Part shown: one piece after another, positions 1 to 8,343 of the stretch
Numbering within the stretch: position 1 is the first letter of the stretch
Layout: each line of letters opens with the position of its first letter
Source of the DNA: Rhodanobacter thiooxydans LCS2
GTDB taxonomy: Bacteria > Pseudomonadota > Gammaproteobacteria > Xanthomonadales > Rhodanobacteraceae
Reading direction: 5' to 3'
Assembly: GCF_000264375.1 (NCBI RefSeq)
Contig: NZ_AJXW01000027.1
Coordinates: 1 to 64,000 of the forward strand
DNA length: 64,000 nucleotides
The notes under the pieces: generated by a model
Seen by the model: the letters and a program-made list of their open reading frames with translations, nothing else
The model's database searches: none
What the model was told of the DNA's origin: nothing
Position numbers and translations under genes: made by a program

Positions 1-16
1 CCCCTGCAAGCAGGGG
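1..16. other. Short perfect stem-loop at window edge
   Basis: CCCCTGC pairs with GCAGGGG around a two-base spacer (in practice a 6-bp stem with a 4-nt loop). No T-run follows on either strand within the window. It may be the end of a terminator or repeat belonging to a gene left of the window. Its role cannot be decided from what is visible. Confidence 0.3.
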
Positions 17-37
17 AGGGAGCAAAAGCGGAACATG

Positions 38-185
38 AAAAAAGCCGGCTTGCGCCGGCCTGCCGCTGCCTGGATTGAAAAAAAGCCGGCTTGCACCGGC
101 CTGCTGTTATCTGGATTAAAAAAAGCCGGCTTGCACCGGCCTGCTGTTATCTGGATTGAAAAAAGCCGGCTTGCGCCGGCTTTTT
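38..185. repeat. Four tandem ~40-bp units, each carrying a terminator-like palindrome
   Basis: Runs of six or seven A start at 38, 78, 118 and 159. Each is followed by GCCGGC, TTGC and then RCCGGC. The first three units continue with a 17-18 base tail ending in CTGGATT, giving a period of 40-41 bases. The last unit ends in TTTTT instead of the tail and is therefore a complete bidirectional terminator. The first palindrome is perfect; the second and third have one mismatch (A for G). The array lies just downstream of rpsT and looks like tandem amplification of its terminator hairpin. Confidence 0.8.
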
Positions 186-186
186 C
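159..186 (-). terminator. Rho-independent terminator of rpsT
   Basis: A6, then GCCGGC, loop TTGC, GCCGGC and T5 form a short GC stem flanked by A and T tracts. It would work in both directions. It sits 25 bases beyond the rpsT stop codon, so its main role is probably to end leftward rpsT transcripts. Confidence 0.8.
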
Positions 187-210
187 GTGCAACGCGGGTC
201 GCGCTCCGGC

Positions 211-474
211 TTACGCCAGTTCGCGGATCTTCGCGTTCAGGCGGCTCTTGTGGCGGGCGGCCTTGTTCTTGTGGATCAGGCCACGGGCGGCGTAGCGGTC
301 CATCACCGGCTGGGCGGCGGCGAACGCGGCGACGGCGGCTGCCTTGTCCTTGGCCTCGACGGCCTTGACGACCTTCTTCAGGGCGGTGCGGACCATGGAG
401 CGTGCGCTGATGTTGCGCAGGCGGCGCTGTTCGGACTGGCGCGCGCGCTTCTTCGCGGACTTGATGTTGGCCAA
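211..474 (-). CDS. rpsT: 30S ribosomal protein S20
   Basis: This encodes an 87-residue basic protein of the small ribosomal subunit. It binds 16S rRNA early in assembly. The N-terminus (M)[14 protein letters not shown] and the C-terminal [16 protein letters not shown] are family signatures, and the length is normal. The start is TTG at 474: it gives exactly the expected N-terminus and is preceded by GGAG at a 7-base spacing. An unusual UUG start is also known for rpsT of E. coli, where it limits expression and contributes to autoregulation. The gene is monocistronic, with its own promoter upstream (520-548) and terminator downstream (159-186). It is divergent from murJ. Confidence 0.97.
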   Translation of the reverse strand: MANIKSAKKRARQSEQRRLRNISARSMVRTALKKVVKAVEAKDKAAAVAAFAAAQPVMDRYAARGLIHKNKAARHKSRLNAKIRELA

Positions 475-519
475 GGTAGAACTCCGGATGCAGGGTTGGT
501 TGGGTGGAAAAAGACGCCA

Positions 520-548
520 ATTATGCGGTCGATTCGCCGATGCGTCAA
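520..548 (-). promoter_or_regulatory. Sigma-70 promoter of rpsT
   Basis: Read leftward, TTGACG (548-543), a 17-base spacer and CATAAT (525-520) closely match the sigma-70 consensus at optimal spacing. Transcription would begin near 513 and leave about 40 bases of leader before the TTG start of rpsT. Confidence 0.8.
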
Positions 549-696
549 TCACTTGGGCAGCGGCGCCCGGGGGGGCGGACCGTGCTGCGGCGGTGGTCGT
601 GCCGGCATTTTGCCATAGGCGGGCCGTGATCCCGCCGCCGCGGGCTGTCAAACTGTGCGCCCCGCGCGACCGACGCCGAAGGTAGAACCGCTGCCC

Positions 697-2307
697 ATGA
701 AGTCCCCCAGCATGCTCCGCGGGCTGCTCTCGTTCAGCAGCATGACGATGGTTTCGCGGGTGCTCGGCCTGGTGCGCGACATGTCGATCAACGCCGCGTT
801 CGGCGCCAACGGCGCCACCGACGCGTTCTGGGTGGCGTTCCGCATTCCCAACTTCATGCGCCGGCTGTTCGCCGAGGGCTCGTTCTCCACCGCCTTCGTG
901 CCGGTTTTCACGGAAGTGAAGGAAAAGGGTACGCATGCGCAGCTGAAGGAGTTGATGGCGCGGGTATCGGGCACGCTGGGCGGGGTGCTGCTGCTGATTA
1001 CCGCGCTGGGCATCATCTTTGCGCCGCAGGTGACGCTGCTGTTCTCGCCCGGCGCGGTCGACGAGCCGGTGAAGTTCGGCCTCACCGTCGACCTGCTGCG
1101 GCTGACCTTCCCGTTCCTGTTGTTCGTCTCGCTGACTGCGCTGTCTGGCGGCGCGCTGAACAGCTTCCATCGGTTCGCGCTGCCGGCGTTGACCCCGGTG
1201 ATCCTCAACCTGTGCATGATCGCTGGCGCGTTGTGGCTGTCGAAGAAGCTGCAGACGCCGATCATGGCGATGGGTTGGGCGATCCTGGCCGCGGGCATCC
1301 TGCAGTTGCTGTTCCAGTTGCCGGCATTGCGCGGGCTGGACCTGCTGACCCTGCCGCGCTGGGGCTGGAGCCATCCGGAAGTGCGCAAGATCATGCGACT
1401 GATGGTGCCGACCCTGTTCGGCTCGTCGGTGGCGCAGATCAACCTGCTGTTCGACACGGTGATCGCCTCGCTGCTGGTGGTCGGCTCGCAGAGCTGGCTG
1501 TCGCAGGCGGACCGCTTCCTGGAGCTACCGCTGGGCGTGTTCGGCGTGGCGCTGGGCACGGTGATCCTGCCGTCGCTGTCGCGCCACCACGTCACCACCG
1601 ACACGGCCGGCTTCTCGCGCGCGCTGGACTGGGGGCTGCGGATCACCCTGCTGATCGCGGTGCCGGCGATGTTCGCGCTGATGCTGCTGGCCGGGCCGCT
1701 GGTGGCCACGTTGTTTCAGCACGGCCACTGGAGCGCACACGACACCCACATGGCGACGCTGTCGATCACCGCGCTGAGCTTCGGCCTGCCGGCGTTCGCG
1801 CTGGTGAAGGTGCTGCTGCCGGCGTTCTACGCGCGCCAGGACACGCGCACGCCGGTGCGCGCGGCGGTGGCCTCGCTGCTGGCCAACATGCTGCTGAACA
1901 TGGTGTTCCTGGCGCTGCTGTTCGAGCTGTGGGCGCCGGCGGAGCTGAAACGCCTGCCGTGGATGGACGGCCTGGCCCGGTTGCCGGGCCTGCACATGGC
2001 GCTGGGCATGGCCAGTGCGGTGGCGGCCTATGTGAACCTGTGGCTGCTGTGGCACTGGCTGAAAAAGGCCGGCGTGTACCAGCGCCAGCCGGGCTGGCCG
2101 CGGCATCTGCTGCGGCTGGCGGCAGCCTGCGCGGTGATGGTGGCGGTGCTGCTGCTGGGGCGCTGGCTGTGGCCGAACTGGACCCATGGCGTGCCGGTGC
2201 TGACCCGGCTGTGGCACCTGGCCGTGCTGGTGCTGGCCGGCGGGACGACTTACGTGGCCGTGCTGTTCGCCGGCGGCTTCCGCCTGCGCGACCTGCGGGC
2301 TGCGTGA
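697..2307 (+). CDS. murJ: Lipid II flippase MurJ (MviN)
   Basis: This is a 536-residue polytopic inner-membrane protein of the MOP exporter superfamily. It flips the lipid-linked peptidoglycan precursor to the periplasmic face. The N-terminal stretch from [13 protein letters not shown] through [14 protein letters not shown] to [12 protein letters not shown] is the MurJ signature, and about 14 hydrophobic segments follow. The ATG at 697 (MKSPSML) puts the first helix where the family has it; an in-frame start at 655 would add 14 Pro/Arg-rich residues and is less likely. The gene leads the murJ-ribF-ileS-lspA-ispH run and is divergent from rpsT, an arrangement common in beta- and gammaproteobacteria. 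Confidence 0.95.
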   Translation: MKSPSMLRGLLSFSSMTMVSRVLGLVRDMSINAAFGANGATDAFWVAFRIPNFMRRLFAEGSFSTAFVPVFTEVKEKGTHAQLKELMARVSGTLGGVLLLITALGIIFAPQVTLLFSPGAVDEPVKFGLTVDLLRLTFPFLLFVSLTALSGGALNSFHRFALPALTPVILNLCMIAGALWLSKKLQTPIMAMGWAILAAGILQLLFQLPALRGLDLLTLPRWGWSHPEVRKIMRLMVPTLFGSSVAQINLLFDTVIASLLVVGSQSWLSQADRFLELPLGVFGVALGTVILPSLSRHHVTTDTAGFSRALDWGLRITLLIAVPAMFALMLLAGPLVATLFQHGHWSAHDTHMATLSITALSFGLPAFALVKVLLPAFYARQDTRTPVRAAVASLLANMLLNMVFLALLFELWAPAELKRLPWMDGLARLPGLHMALGMASAVAAYVNLWLLWHWLKKAGVYQRQPGWPRHLLRLAAACAVMVAVLLLGRWLWPNWTHGVPVLTRLWHLAVLVLAGGTTYVAVLFAGGFRLRDLRAA

Positions 2308-2337
2308 ACCCCCGCGACTGGCCGTTATACTCACGCG

Positions 2338-3291
2338 ATGATGAGACTTTCCCGGGATGTCGCAGGCCCTTGCCTGGCGCCGCGCGGCAGCGTGATCGCG
2401 GTCGGCGCGTTCGACGGCCTGCATCGCGGCCACCAGGCATTGCTGAGCCAGGTGCGCGAACGCGCGCAGGCGCTCGGCTGCAGCCCGGTGGTGGTGAGCT
2501 TCGAACCCCTGCCGCGGGCGTTCTTCTCGCCGGCGCCGGTGCCGCGGCTGTCCAGCGTGCGCGAGAAGCTGCGCGGCTTCGCTGCCGCAGGCATGGAGCA
2601 CACCCTGTTGCTGCGCTTCAACCGGGCGCTGACCCTGATGCCGGCCGAGGATTTCGTGCGACGGGTGCTGGTCGAGCGGCTGGCCGCGCGCGAGGTCTGG
2701 GTAGGCGGCGATTTCCGTTTCGGCAACGGACGCGGTGGCGATGTGGCGCTGCTGGAGCGCATGGGGGCGCAGCTCGGCTTCCGCGCCTGCGCCATGCCGA
2801 CGATCCAGATCGACGGCGCGCGCGTATCGGCCAGCCGCGTGCGTGCCTTGCTCGCCGCTGGCGAGTTTGCCGGGGTCGAACCCCTGCTGGGCCGGCCGTT
2901 CGTGATCGACGGCAGGGTGGAATACGGCAACCAGCTCGGCCGCACACTCGGCTACCCCACCGCCAACATCCATCTGCAGCAGCGGGTCAGCCCGGTGCAG
3001 GGCATTTTCGCGGTGCGCGTGGGGCTGGGCGAGGGCGAATGCAGCTGGCCCGGCGTGGCCAGCCTCGGCGTGCGCCCCACCGTGAACGAGGTCGTCGAGC
3101 CGCTGCTGGAAGTGCACCTGTTCGACTTCGAGGGCGACCTGTACGGCCAGCGCATGGCCGTGCAGTTCGTCGCCAAGCTGCGCGATGAGCAGAAGTTCGA
3201 CGGACTGGAACCGCTCAAGGCGCAGATGGCGCTGGATGCGCGCCGGGCGCGCGAGTTGCTGGGCATGAACCCGCGGCTGGCCGAGGCATGA
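2338..3291 (+). CDS. ribF: Bifunctional riboflavin kinase / FAD synthetase
   Basis: This 317-residue enzyme makes FMN from riboflavin and then FAD from FMN. The N-terminal FMN adenylyltransferase half shows [15 protein letters not shown] (nucleotidyltransferase HxGH motif, residues about 21-35) and the conserved [14 protein letters not shown]. The C-terminal kinase half begins near residue 185 with GRPFVIDG and [11 protein letters not shown]. Length and domain order are standard. It starts 30 bases after murJ. A TATACT hexamer at 2326-2331 lies just before the ATG and could be a -10 element, but no good -35 accompanies it, so read-through from murJ is as likely. Confidence 0.96.
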   Translation: MMRLSRDVAGPCLAPRGSVIAVGAFDGLHRGHQALLSQVRERAQALGCSPVVVSFEPLPRAFFSPAPVPRLSSVREKLRGFAAAGMEHTLLLRFNRALTLMPAEDFVRRVLVERLAAREVWVGGDFRFGNGRGGDVALLERMGAQLGFRACAMPTIQIDGARVSASRVRALLAAGEFAGVEPLLGRPFVIDGRVEYGNQLGRTLGYPTANIHLQQRVSPVQGIFAVRVGLGEGECSWPGVASLGVRPTVNEVVEPLLEVHLFDFEGDLYGQRMAVQFVAKLRDEQKFDGLEPLKAQMALDARRARELLGMNPRLAEA

Positions 3292-3385
3292 GCCGTATTC
3301 CGGTGCGCGTTCGTATCGTTTAACTTTGCATTCTTGCGTCCGTCGATCGGCGGGCAGCAACACCTCACCGATGGCATCCAGGCCC

Positions 3386-6247
3386 ATGAACCACGATTAC
3401 AAGAGCACGATTAACCTGCCGCAGACGGATTTCCCGATGCGTGGCGATTTGCCGAAGCGCGAGCCTGGCTGGCTGGCGGAGTGGGAGCGGGTCGGCCGCT
3501 ATGCGCAGATCCAGCGCAAGGCCGCGCACCGCGACAGCGTGTTCGTGCTGCACGACGGCCCGCCGTACGCAAACGGAGCGATCCACATCGGCCACGCGGT
3601 CAACAAGATCCTCAAGGACATGGTGGTCAAGTCCAAGCTGCTGGCCGGCCAGCGCGCGCCCTACGTGCCGGGCTGGGACTGCCACGGCCTGCCGATCGAG
3701 ATCGCGGTGGAGAAGAAGTACGGCAAGCCGGGCGAGAAGCTCGATGCCGCCCAGTTCCGCCAGAAGTGCCGCGAGTACGCCCAGCAGCAGATCGACGACC
3801 AGCGCGCCGGCTTCAGGCGGCTTGGCGTGCTCGGTGACTGGGAGCATCCGTACCGCACGATGGATTTCAAGTACGAGGCCGACATGCTGCGTGCACTGGC
3901 GCGCATCGTTTCCAACGGCCACGTGGTGCGCGGCGCCAAGCCGGTGTACTGGTGCTTCGACTGCGCCTCGGCGTTGGCCGAGGCGGAGATCGAATACGGC
4001 GACAAGGTCTCGCCCGCAGTCGACGTGGCGTATGACGCGGTCGAACCGAAAGTGCTGGCGGCGAAGTTCGGCGTGGATGCCGGCGACGCCATCGTCGCCA
4101 TCCCGATCTGGACCACCACGCCGTGGACCTTGCCGGAAAGCCAGGCGGTATCGCTCGGCGCGGATCTCGAGTACGCACTGATTGAAGGCCCGTCGCGCGA
4201 CGGCAAGCGCGTACTGCTCGTTGTCGCCAGCGCACTGGTCGACAAGGTGGTGCAGCGTTACTGCATCGGGCAGACCACCGTGTTGGGCCATGCCGAAGGC
4301 AAGGCGCTGGAAGGCCTGCAGCTGCACCATCCGTTCTACCTGCGCGAAGTGCCGGTGATCCTCGGCGAGCACGTCAGCGCCGAGGACGGTACCGGTGCGG
4401 TGCACACCTCGCCCGATCACGGCGTCGAGGATTTCGTGGTGGCGCGCGAGTACGGCATCGGCCTGCTCAACTACATCGGCTCGCGCGGCAGCTACCGCGC
4501 CGACACGCCGGCGGCCGACGGCCTCGACCTGGCCGGCATGCACATCTGGAAGGCGAACGACACCATCGTCGACCTGCTGCGCCAACGCGGCGTGCTGCTG
4601 GCGTTCGCGAAGATCGAGCACAGCTACCCGAACTGCTGGCGGCACAAGACGCCGGTGATCTACCGCACCACGCCGCAGTGGTTTATCTCGATGGAGCAGG
4701 CGCAGCTGCGCGAGACGGCACTCACCTCGATCAAGGCCGTGCGCTGGGTGCCGGGCTGGGGCGAGGAGCGTATCGCCGGCATGGTCGCCGGGCGCCCGGA
4801 CTGGTGCATCTCGCGCCAGCGCACCTGGGGCGTGCCGATCGCGCTGTTCGTGCACAAGGCCACGCAGGAGCCGCACCCGGATTCCGTCGCGCTGCTGGAG
4901 CAAGTCGCGAAGAAAGTGGAGCAGGGCGGCATCGACGCGTGGTTCGCGCTGGACCCGGCCGAACTGCTCGGCGACCAGGCGAACGATTACGAGAAAGTCA
5001 CCGACGTGCTGGACGTCTGGTTCGATTCCGGCGTCACCCATTTCGCGGTGATCGGCCAGCGCCCGGAACTGCAGCAGGGTAGGGCGTCGCACTACAAGGT
5101 GATGTACCTGGAAGGCTCCGACCAGCATCGCGGCTGGTTCCAGTCGTCGCTGCTGACCTCGGCGGCGATCCACGGCCGCGCGCCGTACGACGAAGTGCTC
5201 ACCCACGGCTTCGCGGTGGATGCGAACGGCCGCAAGATGTCCAAATCGCTGGGCAACGTGGTGGCGCCGCAGAAGGTGATGGACACGCTGGGCGCCGACG
5301 TGCTGCGCCTGTGGGTGGCCTCGGCCGATTACCGCAACGAGATGACCGTTTCCGACGAGATCCTCAAGCGCGTCTCCGATGCGTACCGCCGCATCCGCAA
5401 TACCGCACGCTTCCTGCTCGGCAACCTCGACGGCTTCGACCCGGCGAAACACCTGCTGCCGGTGGAAGGCAGCGTGCTGCTCGACCAGTGGGCGGTGCAG
5501 CAGGCGTACGACGTGCAGCAGGCGGTGACCGCCGCGTACGAGCGCTACGACTATCCCGAGGTGGTGTCGCGCATCCAGAACTTCTGCACCAACGAACTGG
5601 GCGCGCTGTACCTGGACATCACCAAGGACCGGCTCTACACCATGCCGACCGACAGTCGCGGCCGGCGCAGCGCGCAGAGCGCGATGTACCGCATCGCCGA
5701 GGCGCTGGTGCGCTGGCTGGCGCCGATCCTCAGCTTCACCGCCGAGGAGATCTGGCAGGCGTTGCCGGGTGAGCGCGGCGACAGCGTCCTGTTCGAGACC
5801 TGGTACGACGGCCTCGCCGCCACCCAGAACTCGCCGGAACAGCGGCGCTACTGGAGCGATCTGCTGGCGATCCGCGACGGGGCCTCGCGCGTGCTCGAGG
5901 GCATGCGCAAGGCCGAGCAGATCGGTGCGGCGCTGGAAGCAAAGCTGGTGGTTCATGCCGATGCCGCGATCCAGTCTCGCTACGCCGAAGTCGCCGACGA
6001 ACTGCGTTTCTTCTTCATCACCTCCGACTTCACCCTGGCGCCGTCGACGCCGCGTGCTGACGATGCGGCGACGGTGGAGTTGGATGGCGCCGAAGCCTGG
6101 GTTTCCGCCGACGTCAGCAGCGCCGCCAAGTGCGTGCGCTGCTGGCACCGCCGCGACGACGTGGGTAGTCATGCCGATCATCCCGAACTGTGCAGCCGCT
6201 GCATCAGCAACATCGAAGGTCCCGGCGAGGACCGCCGCTGGTTCTGA
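3386..6247 (+). CDS. ileS: Isoleucyl-tRNA synthetase
   Basis: This 953-residue class Ia synthetase charges tRNA-Ile. The HIGH motif appears as HIGHAVNK, the KMSKS motif as [10 protein letters not shown], and the CP1 editing domain lies between them. A C-terminal zinc site is visible as CVRCW and, later, CSRC. The chosen ATG gives [22 protein letters not shown], aligned with the usual bacterial start (DYKSTLNLP). In-frame starts at 3371 and 3326 would add residues with no family counterpart. It sits between ribF and lspA, the classic order. Confidence 0.97.
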   Translation: MNHDYKSTINLPQTDFPMRGDLPKREPGWLAEWERVGRYAQIQRKAAHRDSVFVLHDGPPYANGAIHIGHAVNKILKDMVVKSKLLAGQRAPYVPGWDCHGLPIEIAVEKKYGKPGEKLDAAQFRQKCREYAQQQIDDQRAGFRRLGVLGDWEHPYRTMDFKYEADMLRALARIVSNGHVVRGAKPVYWCFDCASALAEAEIEYGDKVSPAVDVAYDAVEPKVLAAKFGVDAGDAIVAIPIWTTTPWTLPESQAVSLGADLEYALIEGPSRDGKRVLLVVASALVDKVVQRYCIGQTTVLGHAEGKALEGLQLHHPFYLREVPVILGEHVSAEDGTGAVHTSPDHGVEDFVVAREYGIGLLNYIGSRGSYRADTPAADGLDLAGMHIWKANDTIVDLLRQRGVLLAFAKIEHSYPNCWRHKTPVIYRTTPQWFISMEQAQLRETALTSIKAVRWVPGWGEERIAGMVAGRPDWCISRQRTWGVPIALFVHKATQEPHPDSVALLEQVAKKVEQGGIDAWFALDPAELLGDQANDYEKVTDVLDVWFDSGVTHFAVIGQRPELQQGRASHYKVMYLEGSDQHRGWFQSSLLTSAAIHGRAPYDEVLTHGFAVDANGRKMSKSLGNVVAPQKVMDTLGADVLRLWVASADYRNEMTVSDEILKRVSDAYRRIRNTARFLLGNLDGFDPAKHLLPVEGSVLLDQWAVQQAYDVQQAVTAAYERYDYPEVVSRIQNFCTNELGALYLDITKDRLYTMPTDSRGRRSAQSAMYRIAEALVRWLAPILSFTAEEIWQALPGERGDSVLFETWYDGLAATQNSPEQRRYWSDLLAIRDGASRVLEGMRKAEQIGAALEAKLVVHADAAIQSRYAEVADELRFFFITSDFTLAPSTPRADDAATVELDGAEAWVSADVSSAAKCVRCWHRRDDVGSHADHPELCSRCISNIEGPGEDRRWF

Positions 6248-6273
6248 CCGGTGACGTCGGCGGTGCAGGGAGC

Positions 6274-6353
6274 GTAGGGCGGGCACTGCCCGCCGACTGC
6301 ATGGCTCGTCGCATCACGGATCCCGCCGGAGCGGCGGGCAGTGCCCGCCCTAC
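6274..6353. repeat. Inverted pair of GC palindromes (BIME-like), family A
   Basis: GGGCGGGCACTGCCCGCC preceded by GTA (6274-6294) recurs as its exact reverse complement at 6333-6353, so the pair can form a long hairpin with a 38-base loop. Each arm is itself palindromic around ACTGCC/GGCAGT. It fills the ileS-lspA gap. The same element is found at 23024-23077. This is REP/BIME-type organisation. Confidence 0.8.
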
Positions 6354-6403
6354 GCGGGGCGCGCACGAAAGCATCTCCAAATTTCCTGACCGAGCCTCCC
6401 GCC

Positions 6404-6904
6404 ATGACCCCGAAACCCAACGCACTCTCCTGGCTGTGGCTGTCCGCCGCGGTCATCGTGCTCGATCAGCTCAGCAAGTGGTGGGCGTTGTCGACGCTGC
6501 AGCCCGCCGGCATGCCGCATCCGGTAATCCCCGGCCTCCTCAACTGGACGCTGGCGTTCAACACCGGCGCCGCCTTCAGTTTTCTCGCCGGCGGCGCAGG
6601 CTGGCAGCGCTGGTTCTTCGTGCTGCTGGCGCTGGCCATCGGCGCGGTGCTGGTGGCATGGCTGGCGCGCACGCCGCGGCGCGACTGGCGTACCGCGCTG
6701 CCGCTGGCGCTGATCGTGGGTGGCGCGGTCGGCAACCTGATCGACCGCCTGCACGCGGCCCAGGTCACCGACTTCATCCACGTGTATTTTCGCCAGTGGA
6801 GCTACCCGGTGTTCAACCTCGCCGATTGCGGGATCACGGTGGGCGCCGTGATGCTGATCGCGTTCGGCCTGTTCGCCGGCAAGCCCGCTGACGGCGTGCG
6901 ATAA
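6404..6904 (+). CDS. lspA: Lipoprotein signal peptidase (signal peptidase II)
   Basis: This is a 166-residue, four-helix inner-membrane aspartyl protease. It removes signal peptides from prolipoproteins after diacylglyceryl transfer. The family motifs are present: VLDQLSKWW near the N-terminus, FNTGAAFS, VGNLIDRL with catalytic Asp114, and VFNLADCGITVG with Asp141. The ATG at 6404 (MTPKPNALSW) is preferred over 6341, which lies in the repeat. The gene follows ileS after 156 bases of repeat-containing DNA. In this window it could act on the RND fusion lipoprotein at 42638-43831. Confidence 0.96.
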   Translation: MTPKPNALSWLWLSAAVIVLDQLSKWWALSTLQPAGMPHPVIPGLLNWTLAFNTGAAFSFLAGGAGWQRWFFVLLALAIGAVLVAWLARTPRRDWRTALPLALIVGGAVGNLIDRLHAAQVTDFIHVYFRQWSYPVFNLADCGITVGAVMLIAFGLFAGKPADGVR

Positions 6905-6918
6905 TCACCGATCTTGAT

Positions 6919-6982
6919 GTAAGAGCCCGCTGGCGGGCGATGCTCCTGAATTGAAAAGCATCGCCCGCCAGCGGGCTCCTAC
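6919..6982. repeat. Inverted REP-like palindrome pair, family B
   Basis: GTAAGAGCCCGCTGGCGGGC followed by GATGCT (6919-6944) and its near-perfect reverse complement (6957-6982) face each other across 12 bases. The core GGAGCCCGCTNGCGGGC is the general REP design seen in Pseudomonas and Xanthomonadales. A diverged second pair lies at 57124-57185. The element occupies the lspA-ispH gap and ends only 22 bases before the ispH start, so it may shape the mRNA leader. Confidence 0.8.
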
Positions 6983-7004
6983 GGGATTCCGTATCGAGGT
7001 CGTC

Positions 7005-7967
7005 TTGGACATCCTTCTCGCCAACCCCCGCGGCTTCTGTGCCGGCGTCGATCGCGCCATCGCCATCGTCGAGCGCGCGCTGGAATCCTACGGCGCGCCG
7101 ATCTACGTGCGCCACGAGGTGGTGCACAACCGCTACGTGGTCGACAAGCTGCGCGCCGACGGCGCGGTGTTCGTCGAGGAACTGCACGAGGTGCCCGACG
7201 GCGCCACCGTGATCTTCAGCGCCCACGGCGTGTCGCAGGCGGTGCGCGAGGAAGCCGAGCAGCGGCATCTCAAGGTCTTCGACGCCACCTGTCCGCTGGT
7301 CACCAAGGTGCACATGGAAGTGGCACGGCTGGGGCGTACCGGGCGCAGCGTGGTGCTGGTCGGCCACGCCGGGCACCCCGAGGTCGAGGGCACCATGGGT
7401 CAGTGGAACCGTGCCCATGCCGGCGAGATCCTGCTGGTGGAATCGGTGGAGGACGTGGCCACGCTCGCGCCGAAGTTCCCGCATGCGCTGTCCTACGTCA
7501 CCCAGACCACGCTGTCGGTGGATGACACCAAGGCGATCATCGCCGCGCTGCGCGCGAGGTTCTCCGACATCGAGGGGCCGCGCAAGGACGACATCTGCTA
7601 CGCCACGCAGAACCGCCAGGATGCGGTGCGCCGGCTGGCCGATGCGGTCGACCTGATGCTGGTGGTCGGTTCGGTCAACAGCTCCAACTCCAACCGCCTG
7701 CGCGAGCTGGCCGAGAAGCAGGGCGTGCGCTCGTTCCTGATCGACGGCGCCGAGCACATCGAACGCAGCTGGCTCGATGGCGTGAGCCGCATCGGCCTTA
7801 CCGCCGGCGCGTCCGCTCCGGAGAAGCTGGTACGCGACGTGATCGCCCGCCTGCAGTCGTGGGGCGCCGGCCAGGTGCGCGAGCTCGACGGCGAAGCGGA
7901 GAACATCACCTTCGCGCTGCCCAAGGAATTGCGCGTCGTCGGCGGCAACGGTTCGGCCAGCTTCTGA
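7005..7967 (+). CDS. ispH: 4-hydroxy-3-methylbut-2-enyl diphosphate reductase
   Basis: This 320-residue 4Fe-4S enzyme performs the last step of the non-mevalonate isoprenoid pathway, giving IPP and DMAPP. The three cluster cysteines are visible: Cys12 (GFCAGV), Cys96 (DATCPLV) and Cys198 (DDICYATQ). The conserved [12 protein letters not shown] follows. The start is TTG at 7005: it gives the canonical [18 protein letters not shown] and has GAGGT just upstream. A longer reading from 6951 would translate the repeat and is rejected. It is the last gene of the murJ-ispH run, followed by a terminator-like hairpin. Confidence 0.95.
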   Translation: MDILLANPRGFCAGVDRAIAIVERALESYGAPIYVRHEVVHNRYVVDKLRADGAVFVEELHEVPDGATVIFSAHGVSQAVREEAEQRHLKVFDATCPLVTKVHMEVARLGRTGRSVVLVGHAGHPEVEGTMGQWNRAHAGEILLVESVEDVATLAPKFPHALSYVTQTTLSVDDTKAIIAALRARFSDIEGPRKDDICYATQNRQDAVRRLADAVDLMLVVGSVNSSNSNRLRELAEKQGVRSFLIDGAEHIERSWLDGVSRIGLTAGASAPEKLVRDVIARLQSWGAGQVRELDGEAENITFALPKELRVVGGNGSASF

Positions 7968-7996
7968 TCCCCCGAGATCGAAACCGCAGGAATGAA

Positions 7997-8027
7997 AGGC
8001 CCCGGAAAGCACGGCTTTCCGGGGCCT
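7997..8027. terminator. Stem-loop after ispH, between convergent ispH and tRNA-Thr
   Basis: AGGCCCCGGAAAGC pairs perfectly with GCTTTCCGGGGCCT around an ACG loop, giving a 14-bp stem. The base-paired ends are AGG/CCT and there is only a weak T-rich stretch afterwards. Its position between two convergent transcription units supports a bidirectional terminator. Confidence 0.65.
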
Positions 8028-8041
8028 CGTGTTGCGTCAAC

Positions 8042-8117
8042 TGGTGCCGGAGATAGGAATCGAACCTACGACCCCATCATTACGAATGACGTGCTCTACC
8101 AACTGAGCTACTCCGGC
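8042..8117 (-). tRNA. tRNA-Thr (anticodon CGU)
   Basis: Read leftward, a full cloverleaf is seen: acceptor GCCGGAG/CTCCGGC, D-arm GCTC...GAGC, anticodon stem CGTCA/TGATG with loop TTCGTAA, T-arm with GGTTCGATTCC, discriminator A and an encoded CCA. The anticodon CGT reads ACG, a common threonine codon in GC-rich genomes. Confidence 0.95.
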
Positions 8118-8129
8118 GGAGAACCGCGG

Positions 8130-8158
8130 ATTCTACGGGGCGCACCGCAGCGGCGCAA
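8130..8158 (-). promoter_or_regulatory. Promoter of tRNA-Thr
   Basis: Leftward TTGCGC (8158-8153), a 17-base spacer and TAGAAT (8135-8130) form a sigma-70 promoter whose -10 lies 12 bases before the tRNA 5' end. The GC-rich bases after the -10 would fit a stringently controlled discriminator. Confidence 0.7.
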
Positions 8159-8343
8159 GCGATCGCGGCGGCGTTTGCGCCGCGTGGCAGTCATGAGACG
8201 ATGGTTGCGGCCTTGCTGCCGGCGGCTGGGGAAGGACGCCGCGAGCGATCATGCCGGCTCAGGTTTTCCGCGGCATGGCCGATAACGAGGCGAGGGCGCG
8301 GGCCGCACGGACAAGGAGGGTCTGAATCGACTTTCTTGGGGGC

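Noticed and set aside
38-185. Tandem units at the left edge considered as a CRISPR array
   Set aside because: Units are contiguous with nearly identical tails and no variable spacers. The conserved part is a terminator hairpin, and no cas gene is near.
2326-2331. TATACT just before ribF as a promoter -10
   Set aside because: No -35-like hexamer lies 16-18 bases upstream, and the transcript would begin inside or at the ribF start codon.
3365-6286. A 973-codon open frame antisense to ileS
   Set aside because: The sense strand is a full-length isoleucyl-tRNA synthetase; the antisense product is low-complexity His/Arg/Ala/Val.
6951-7004. An upstream TTG start for ispH
   Set aside because: It would translate half of a dispersed repeat and add 18 residues not seen in IspH. 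The TTG at 7005 gives the canonical N-terminus.
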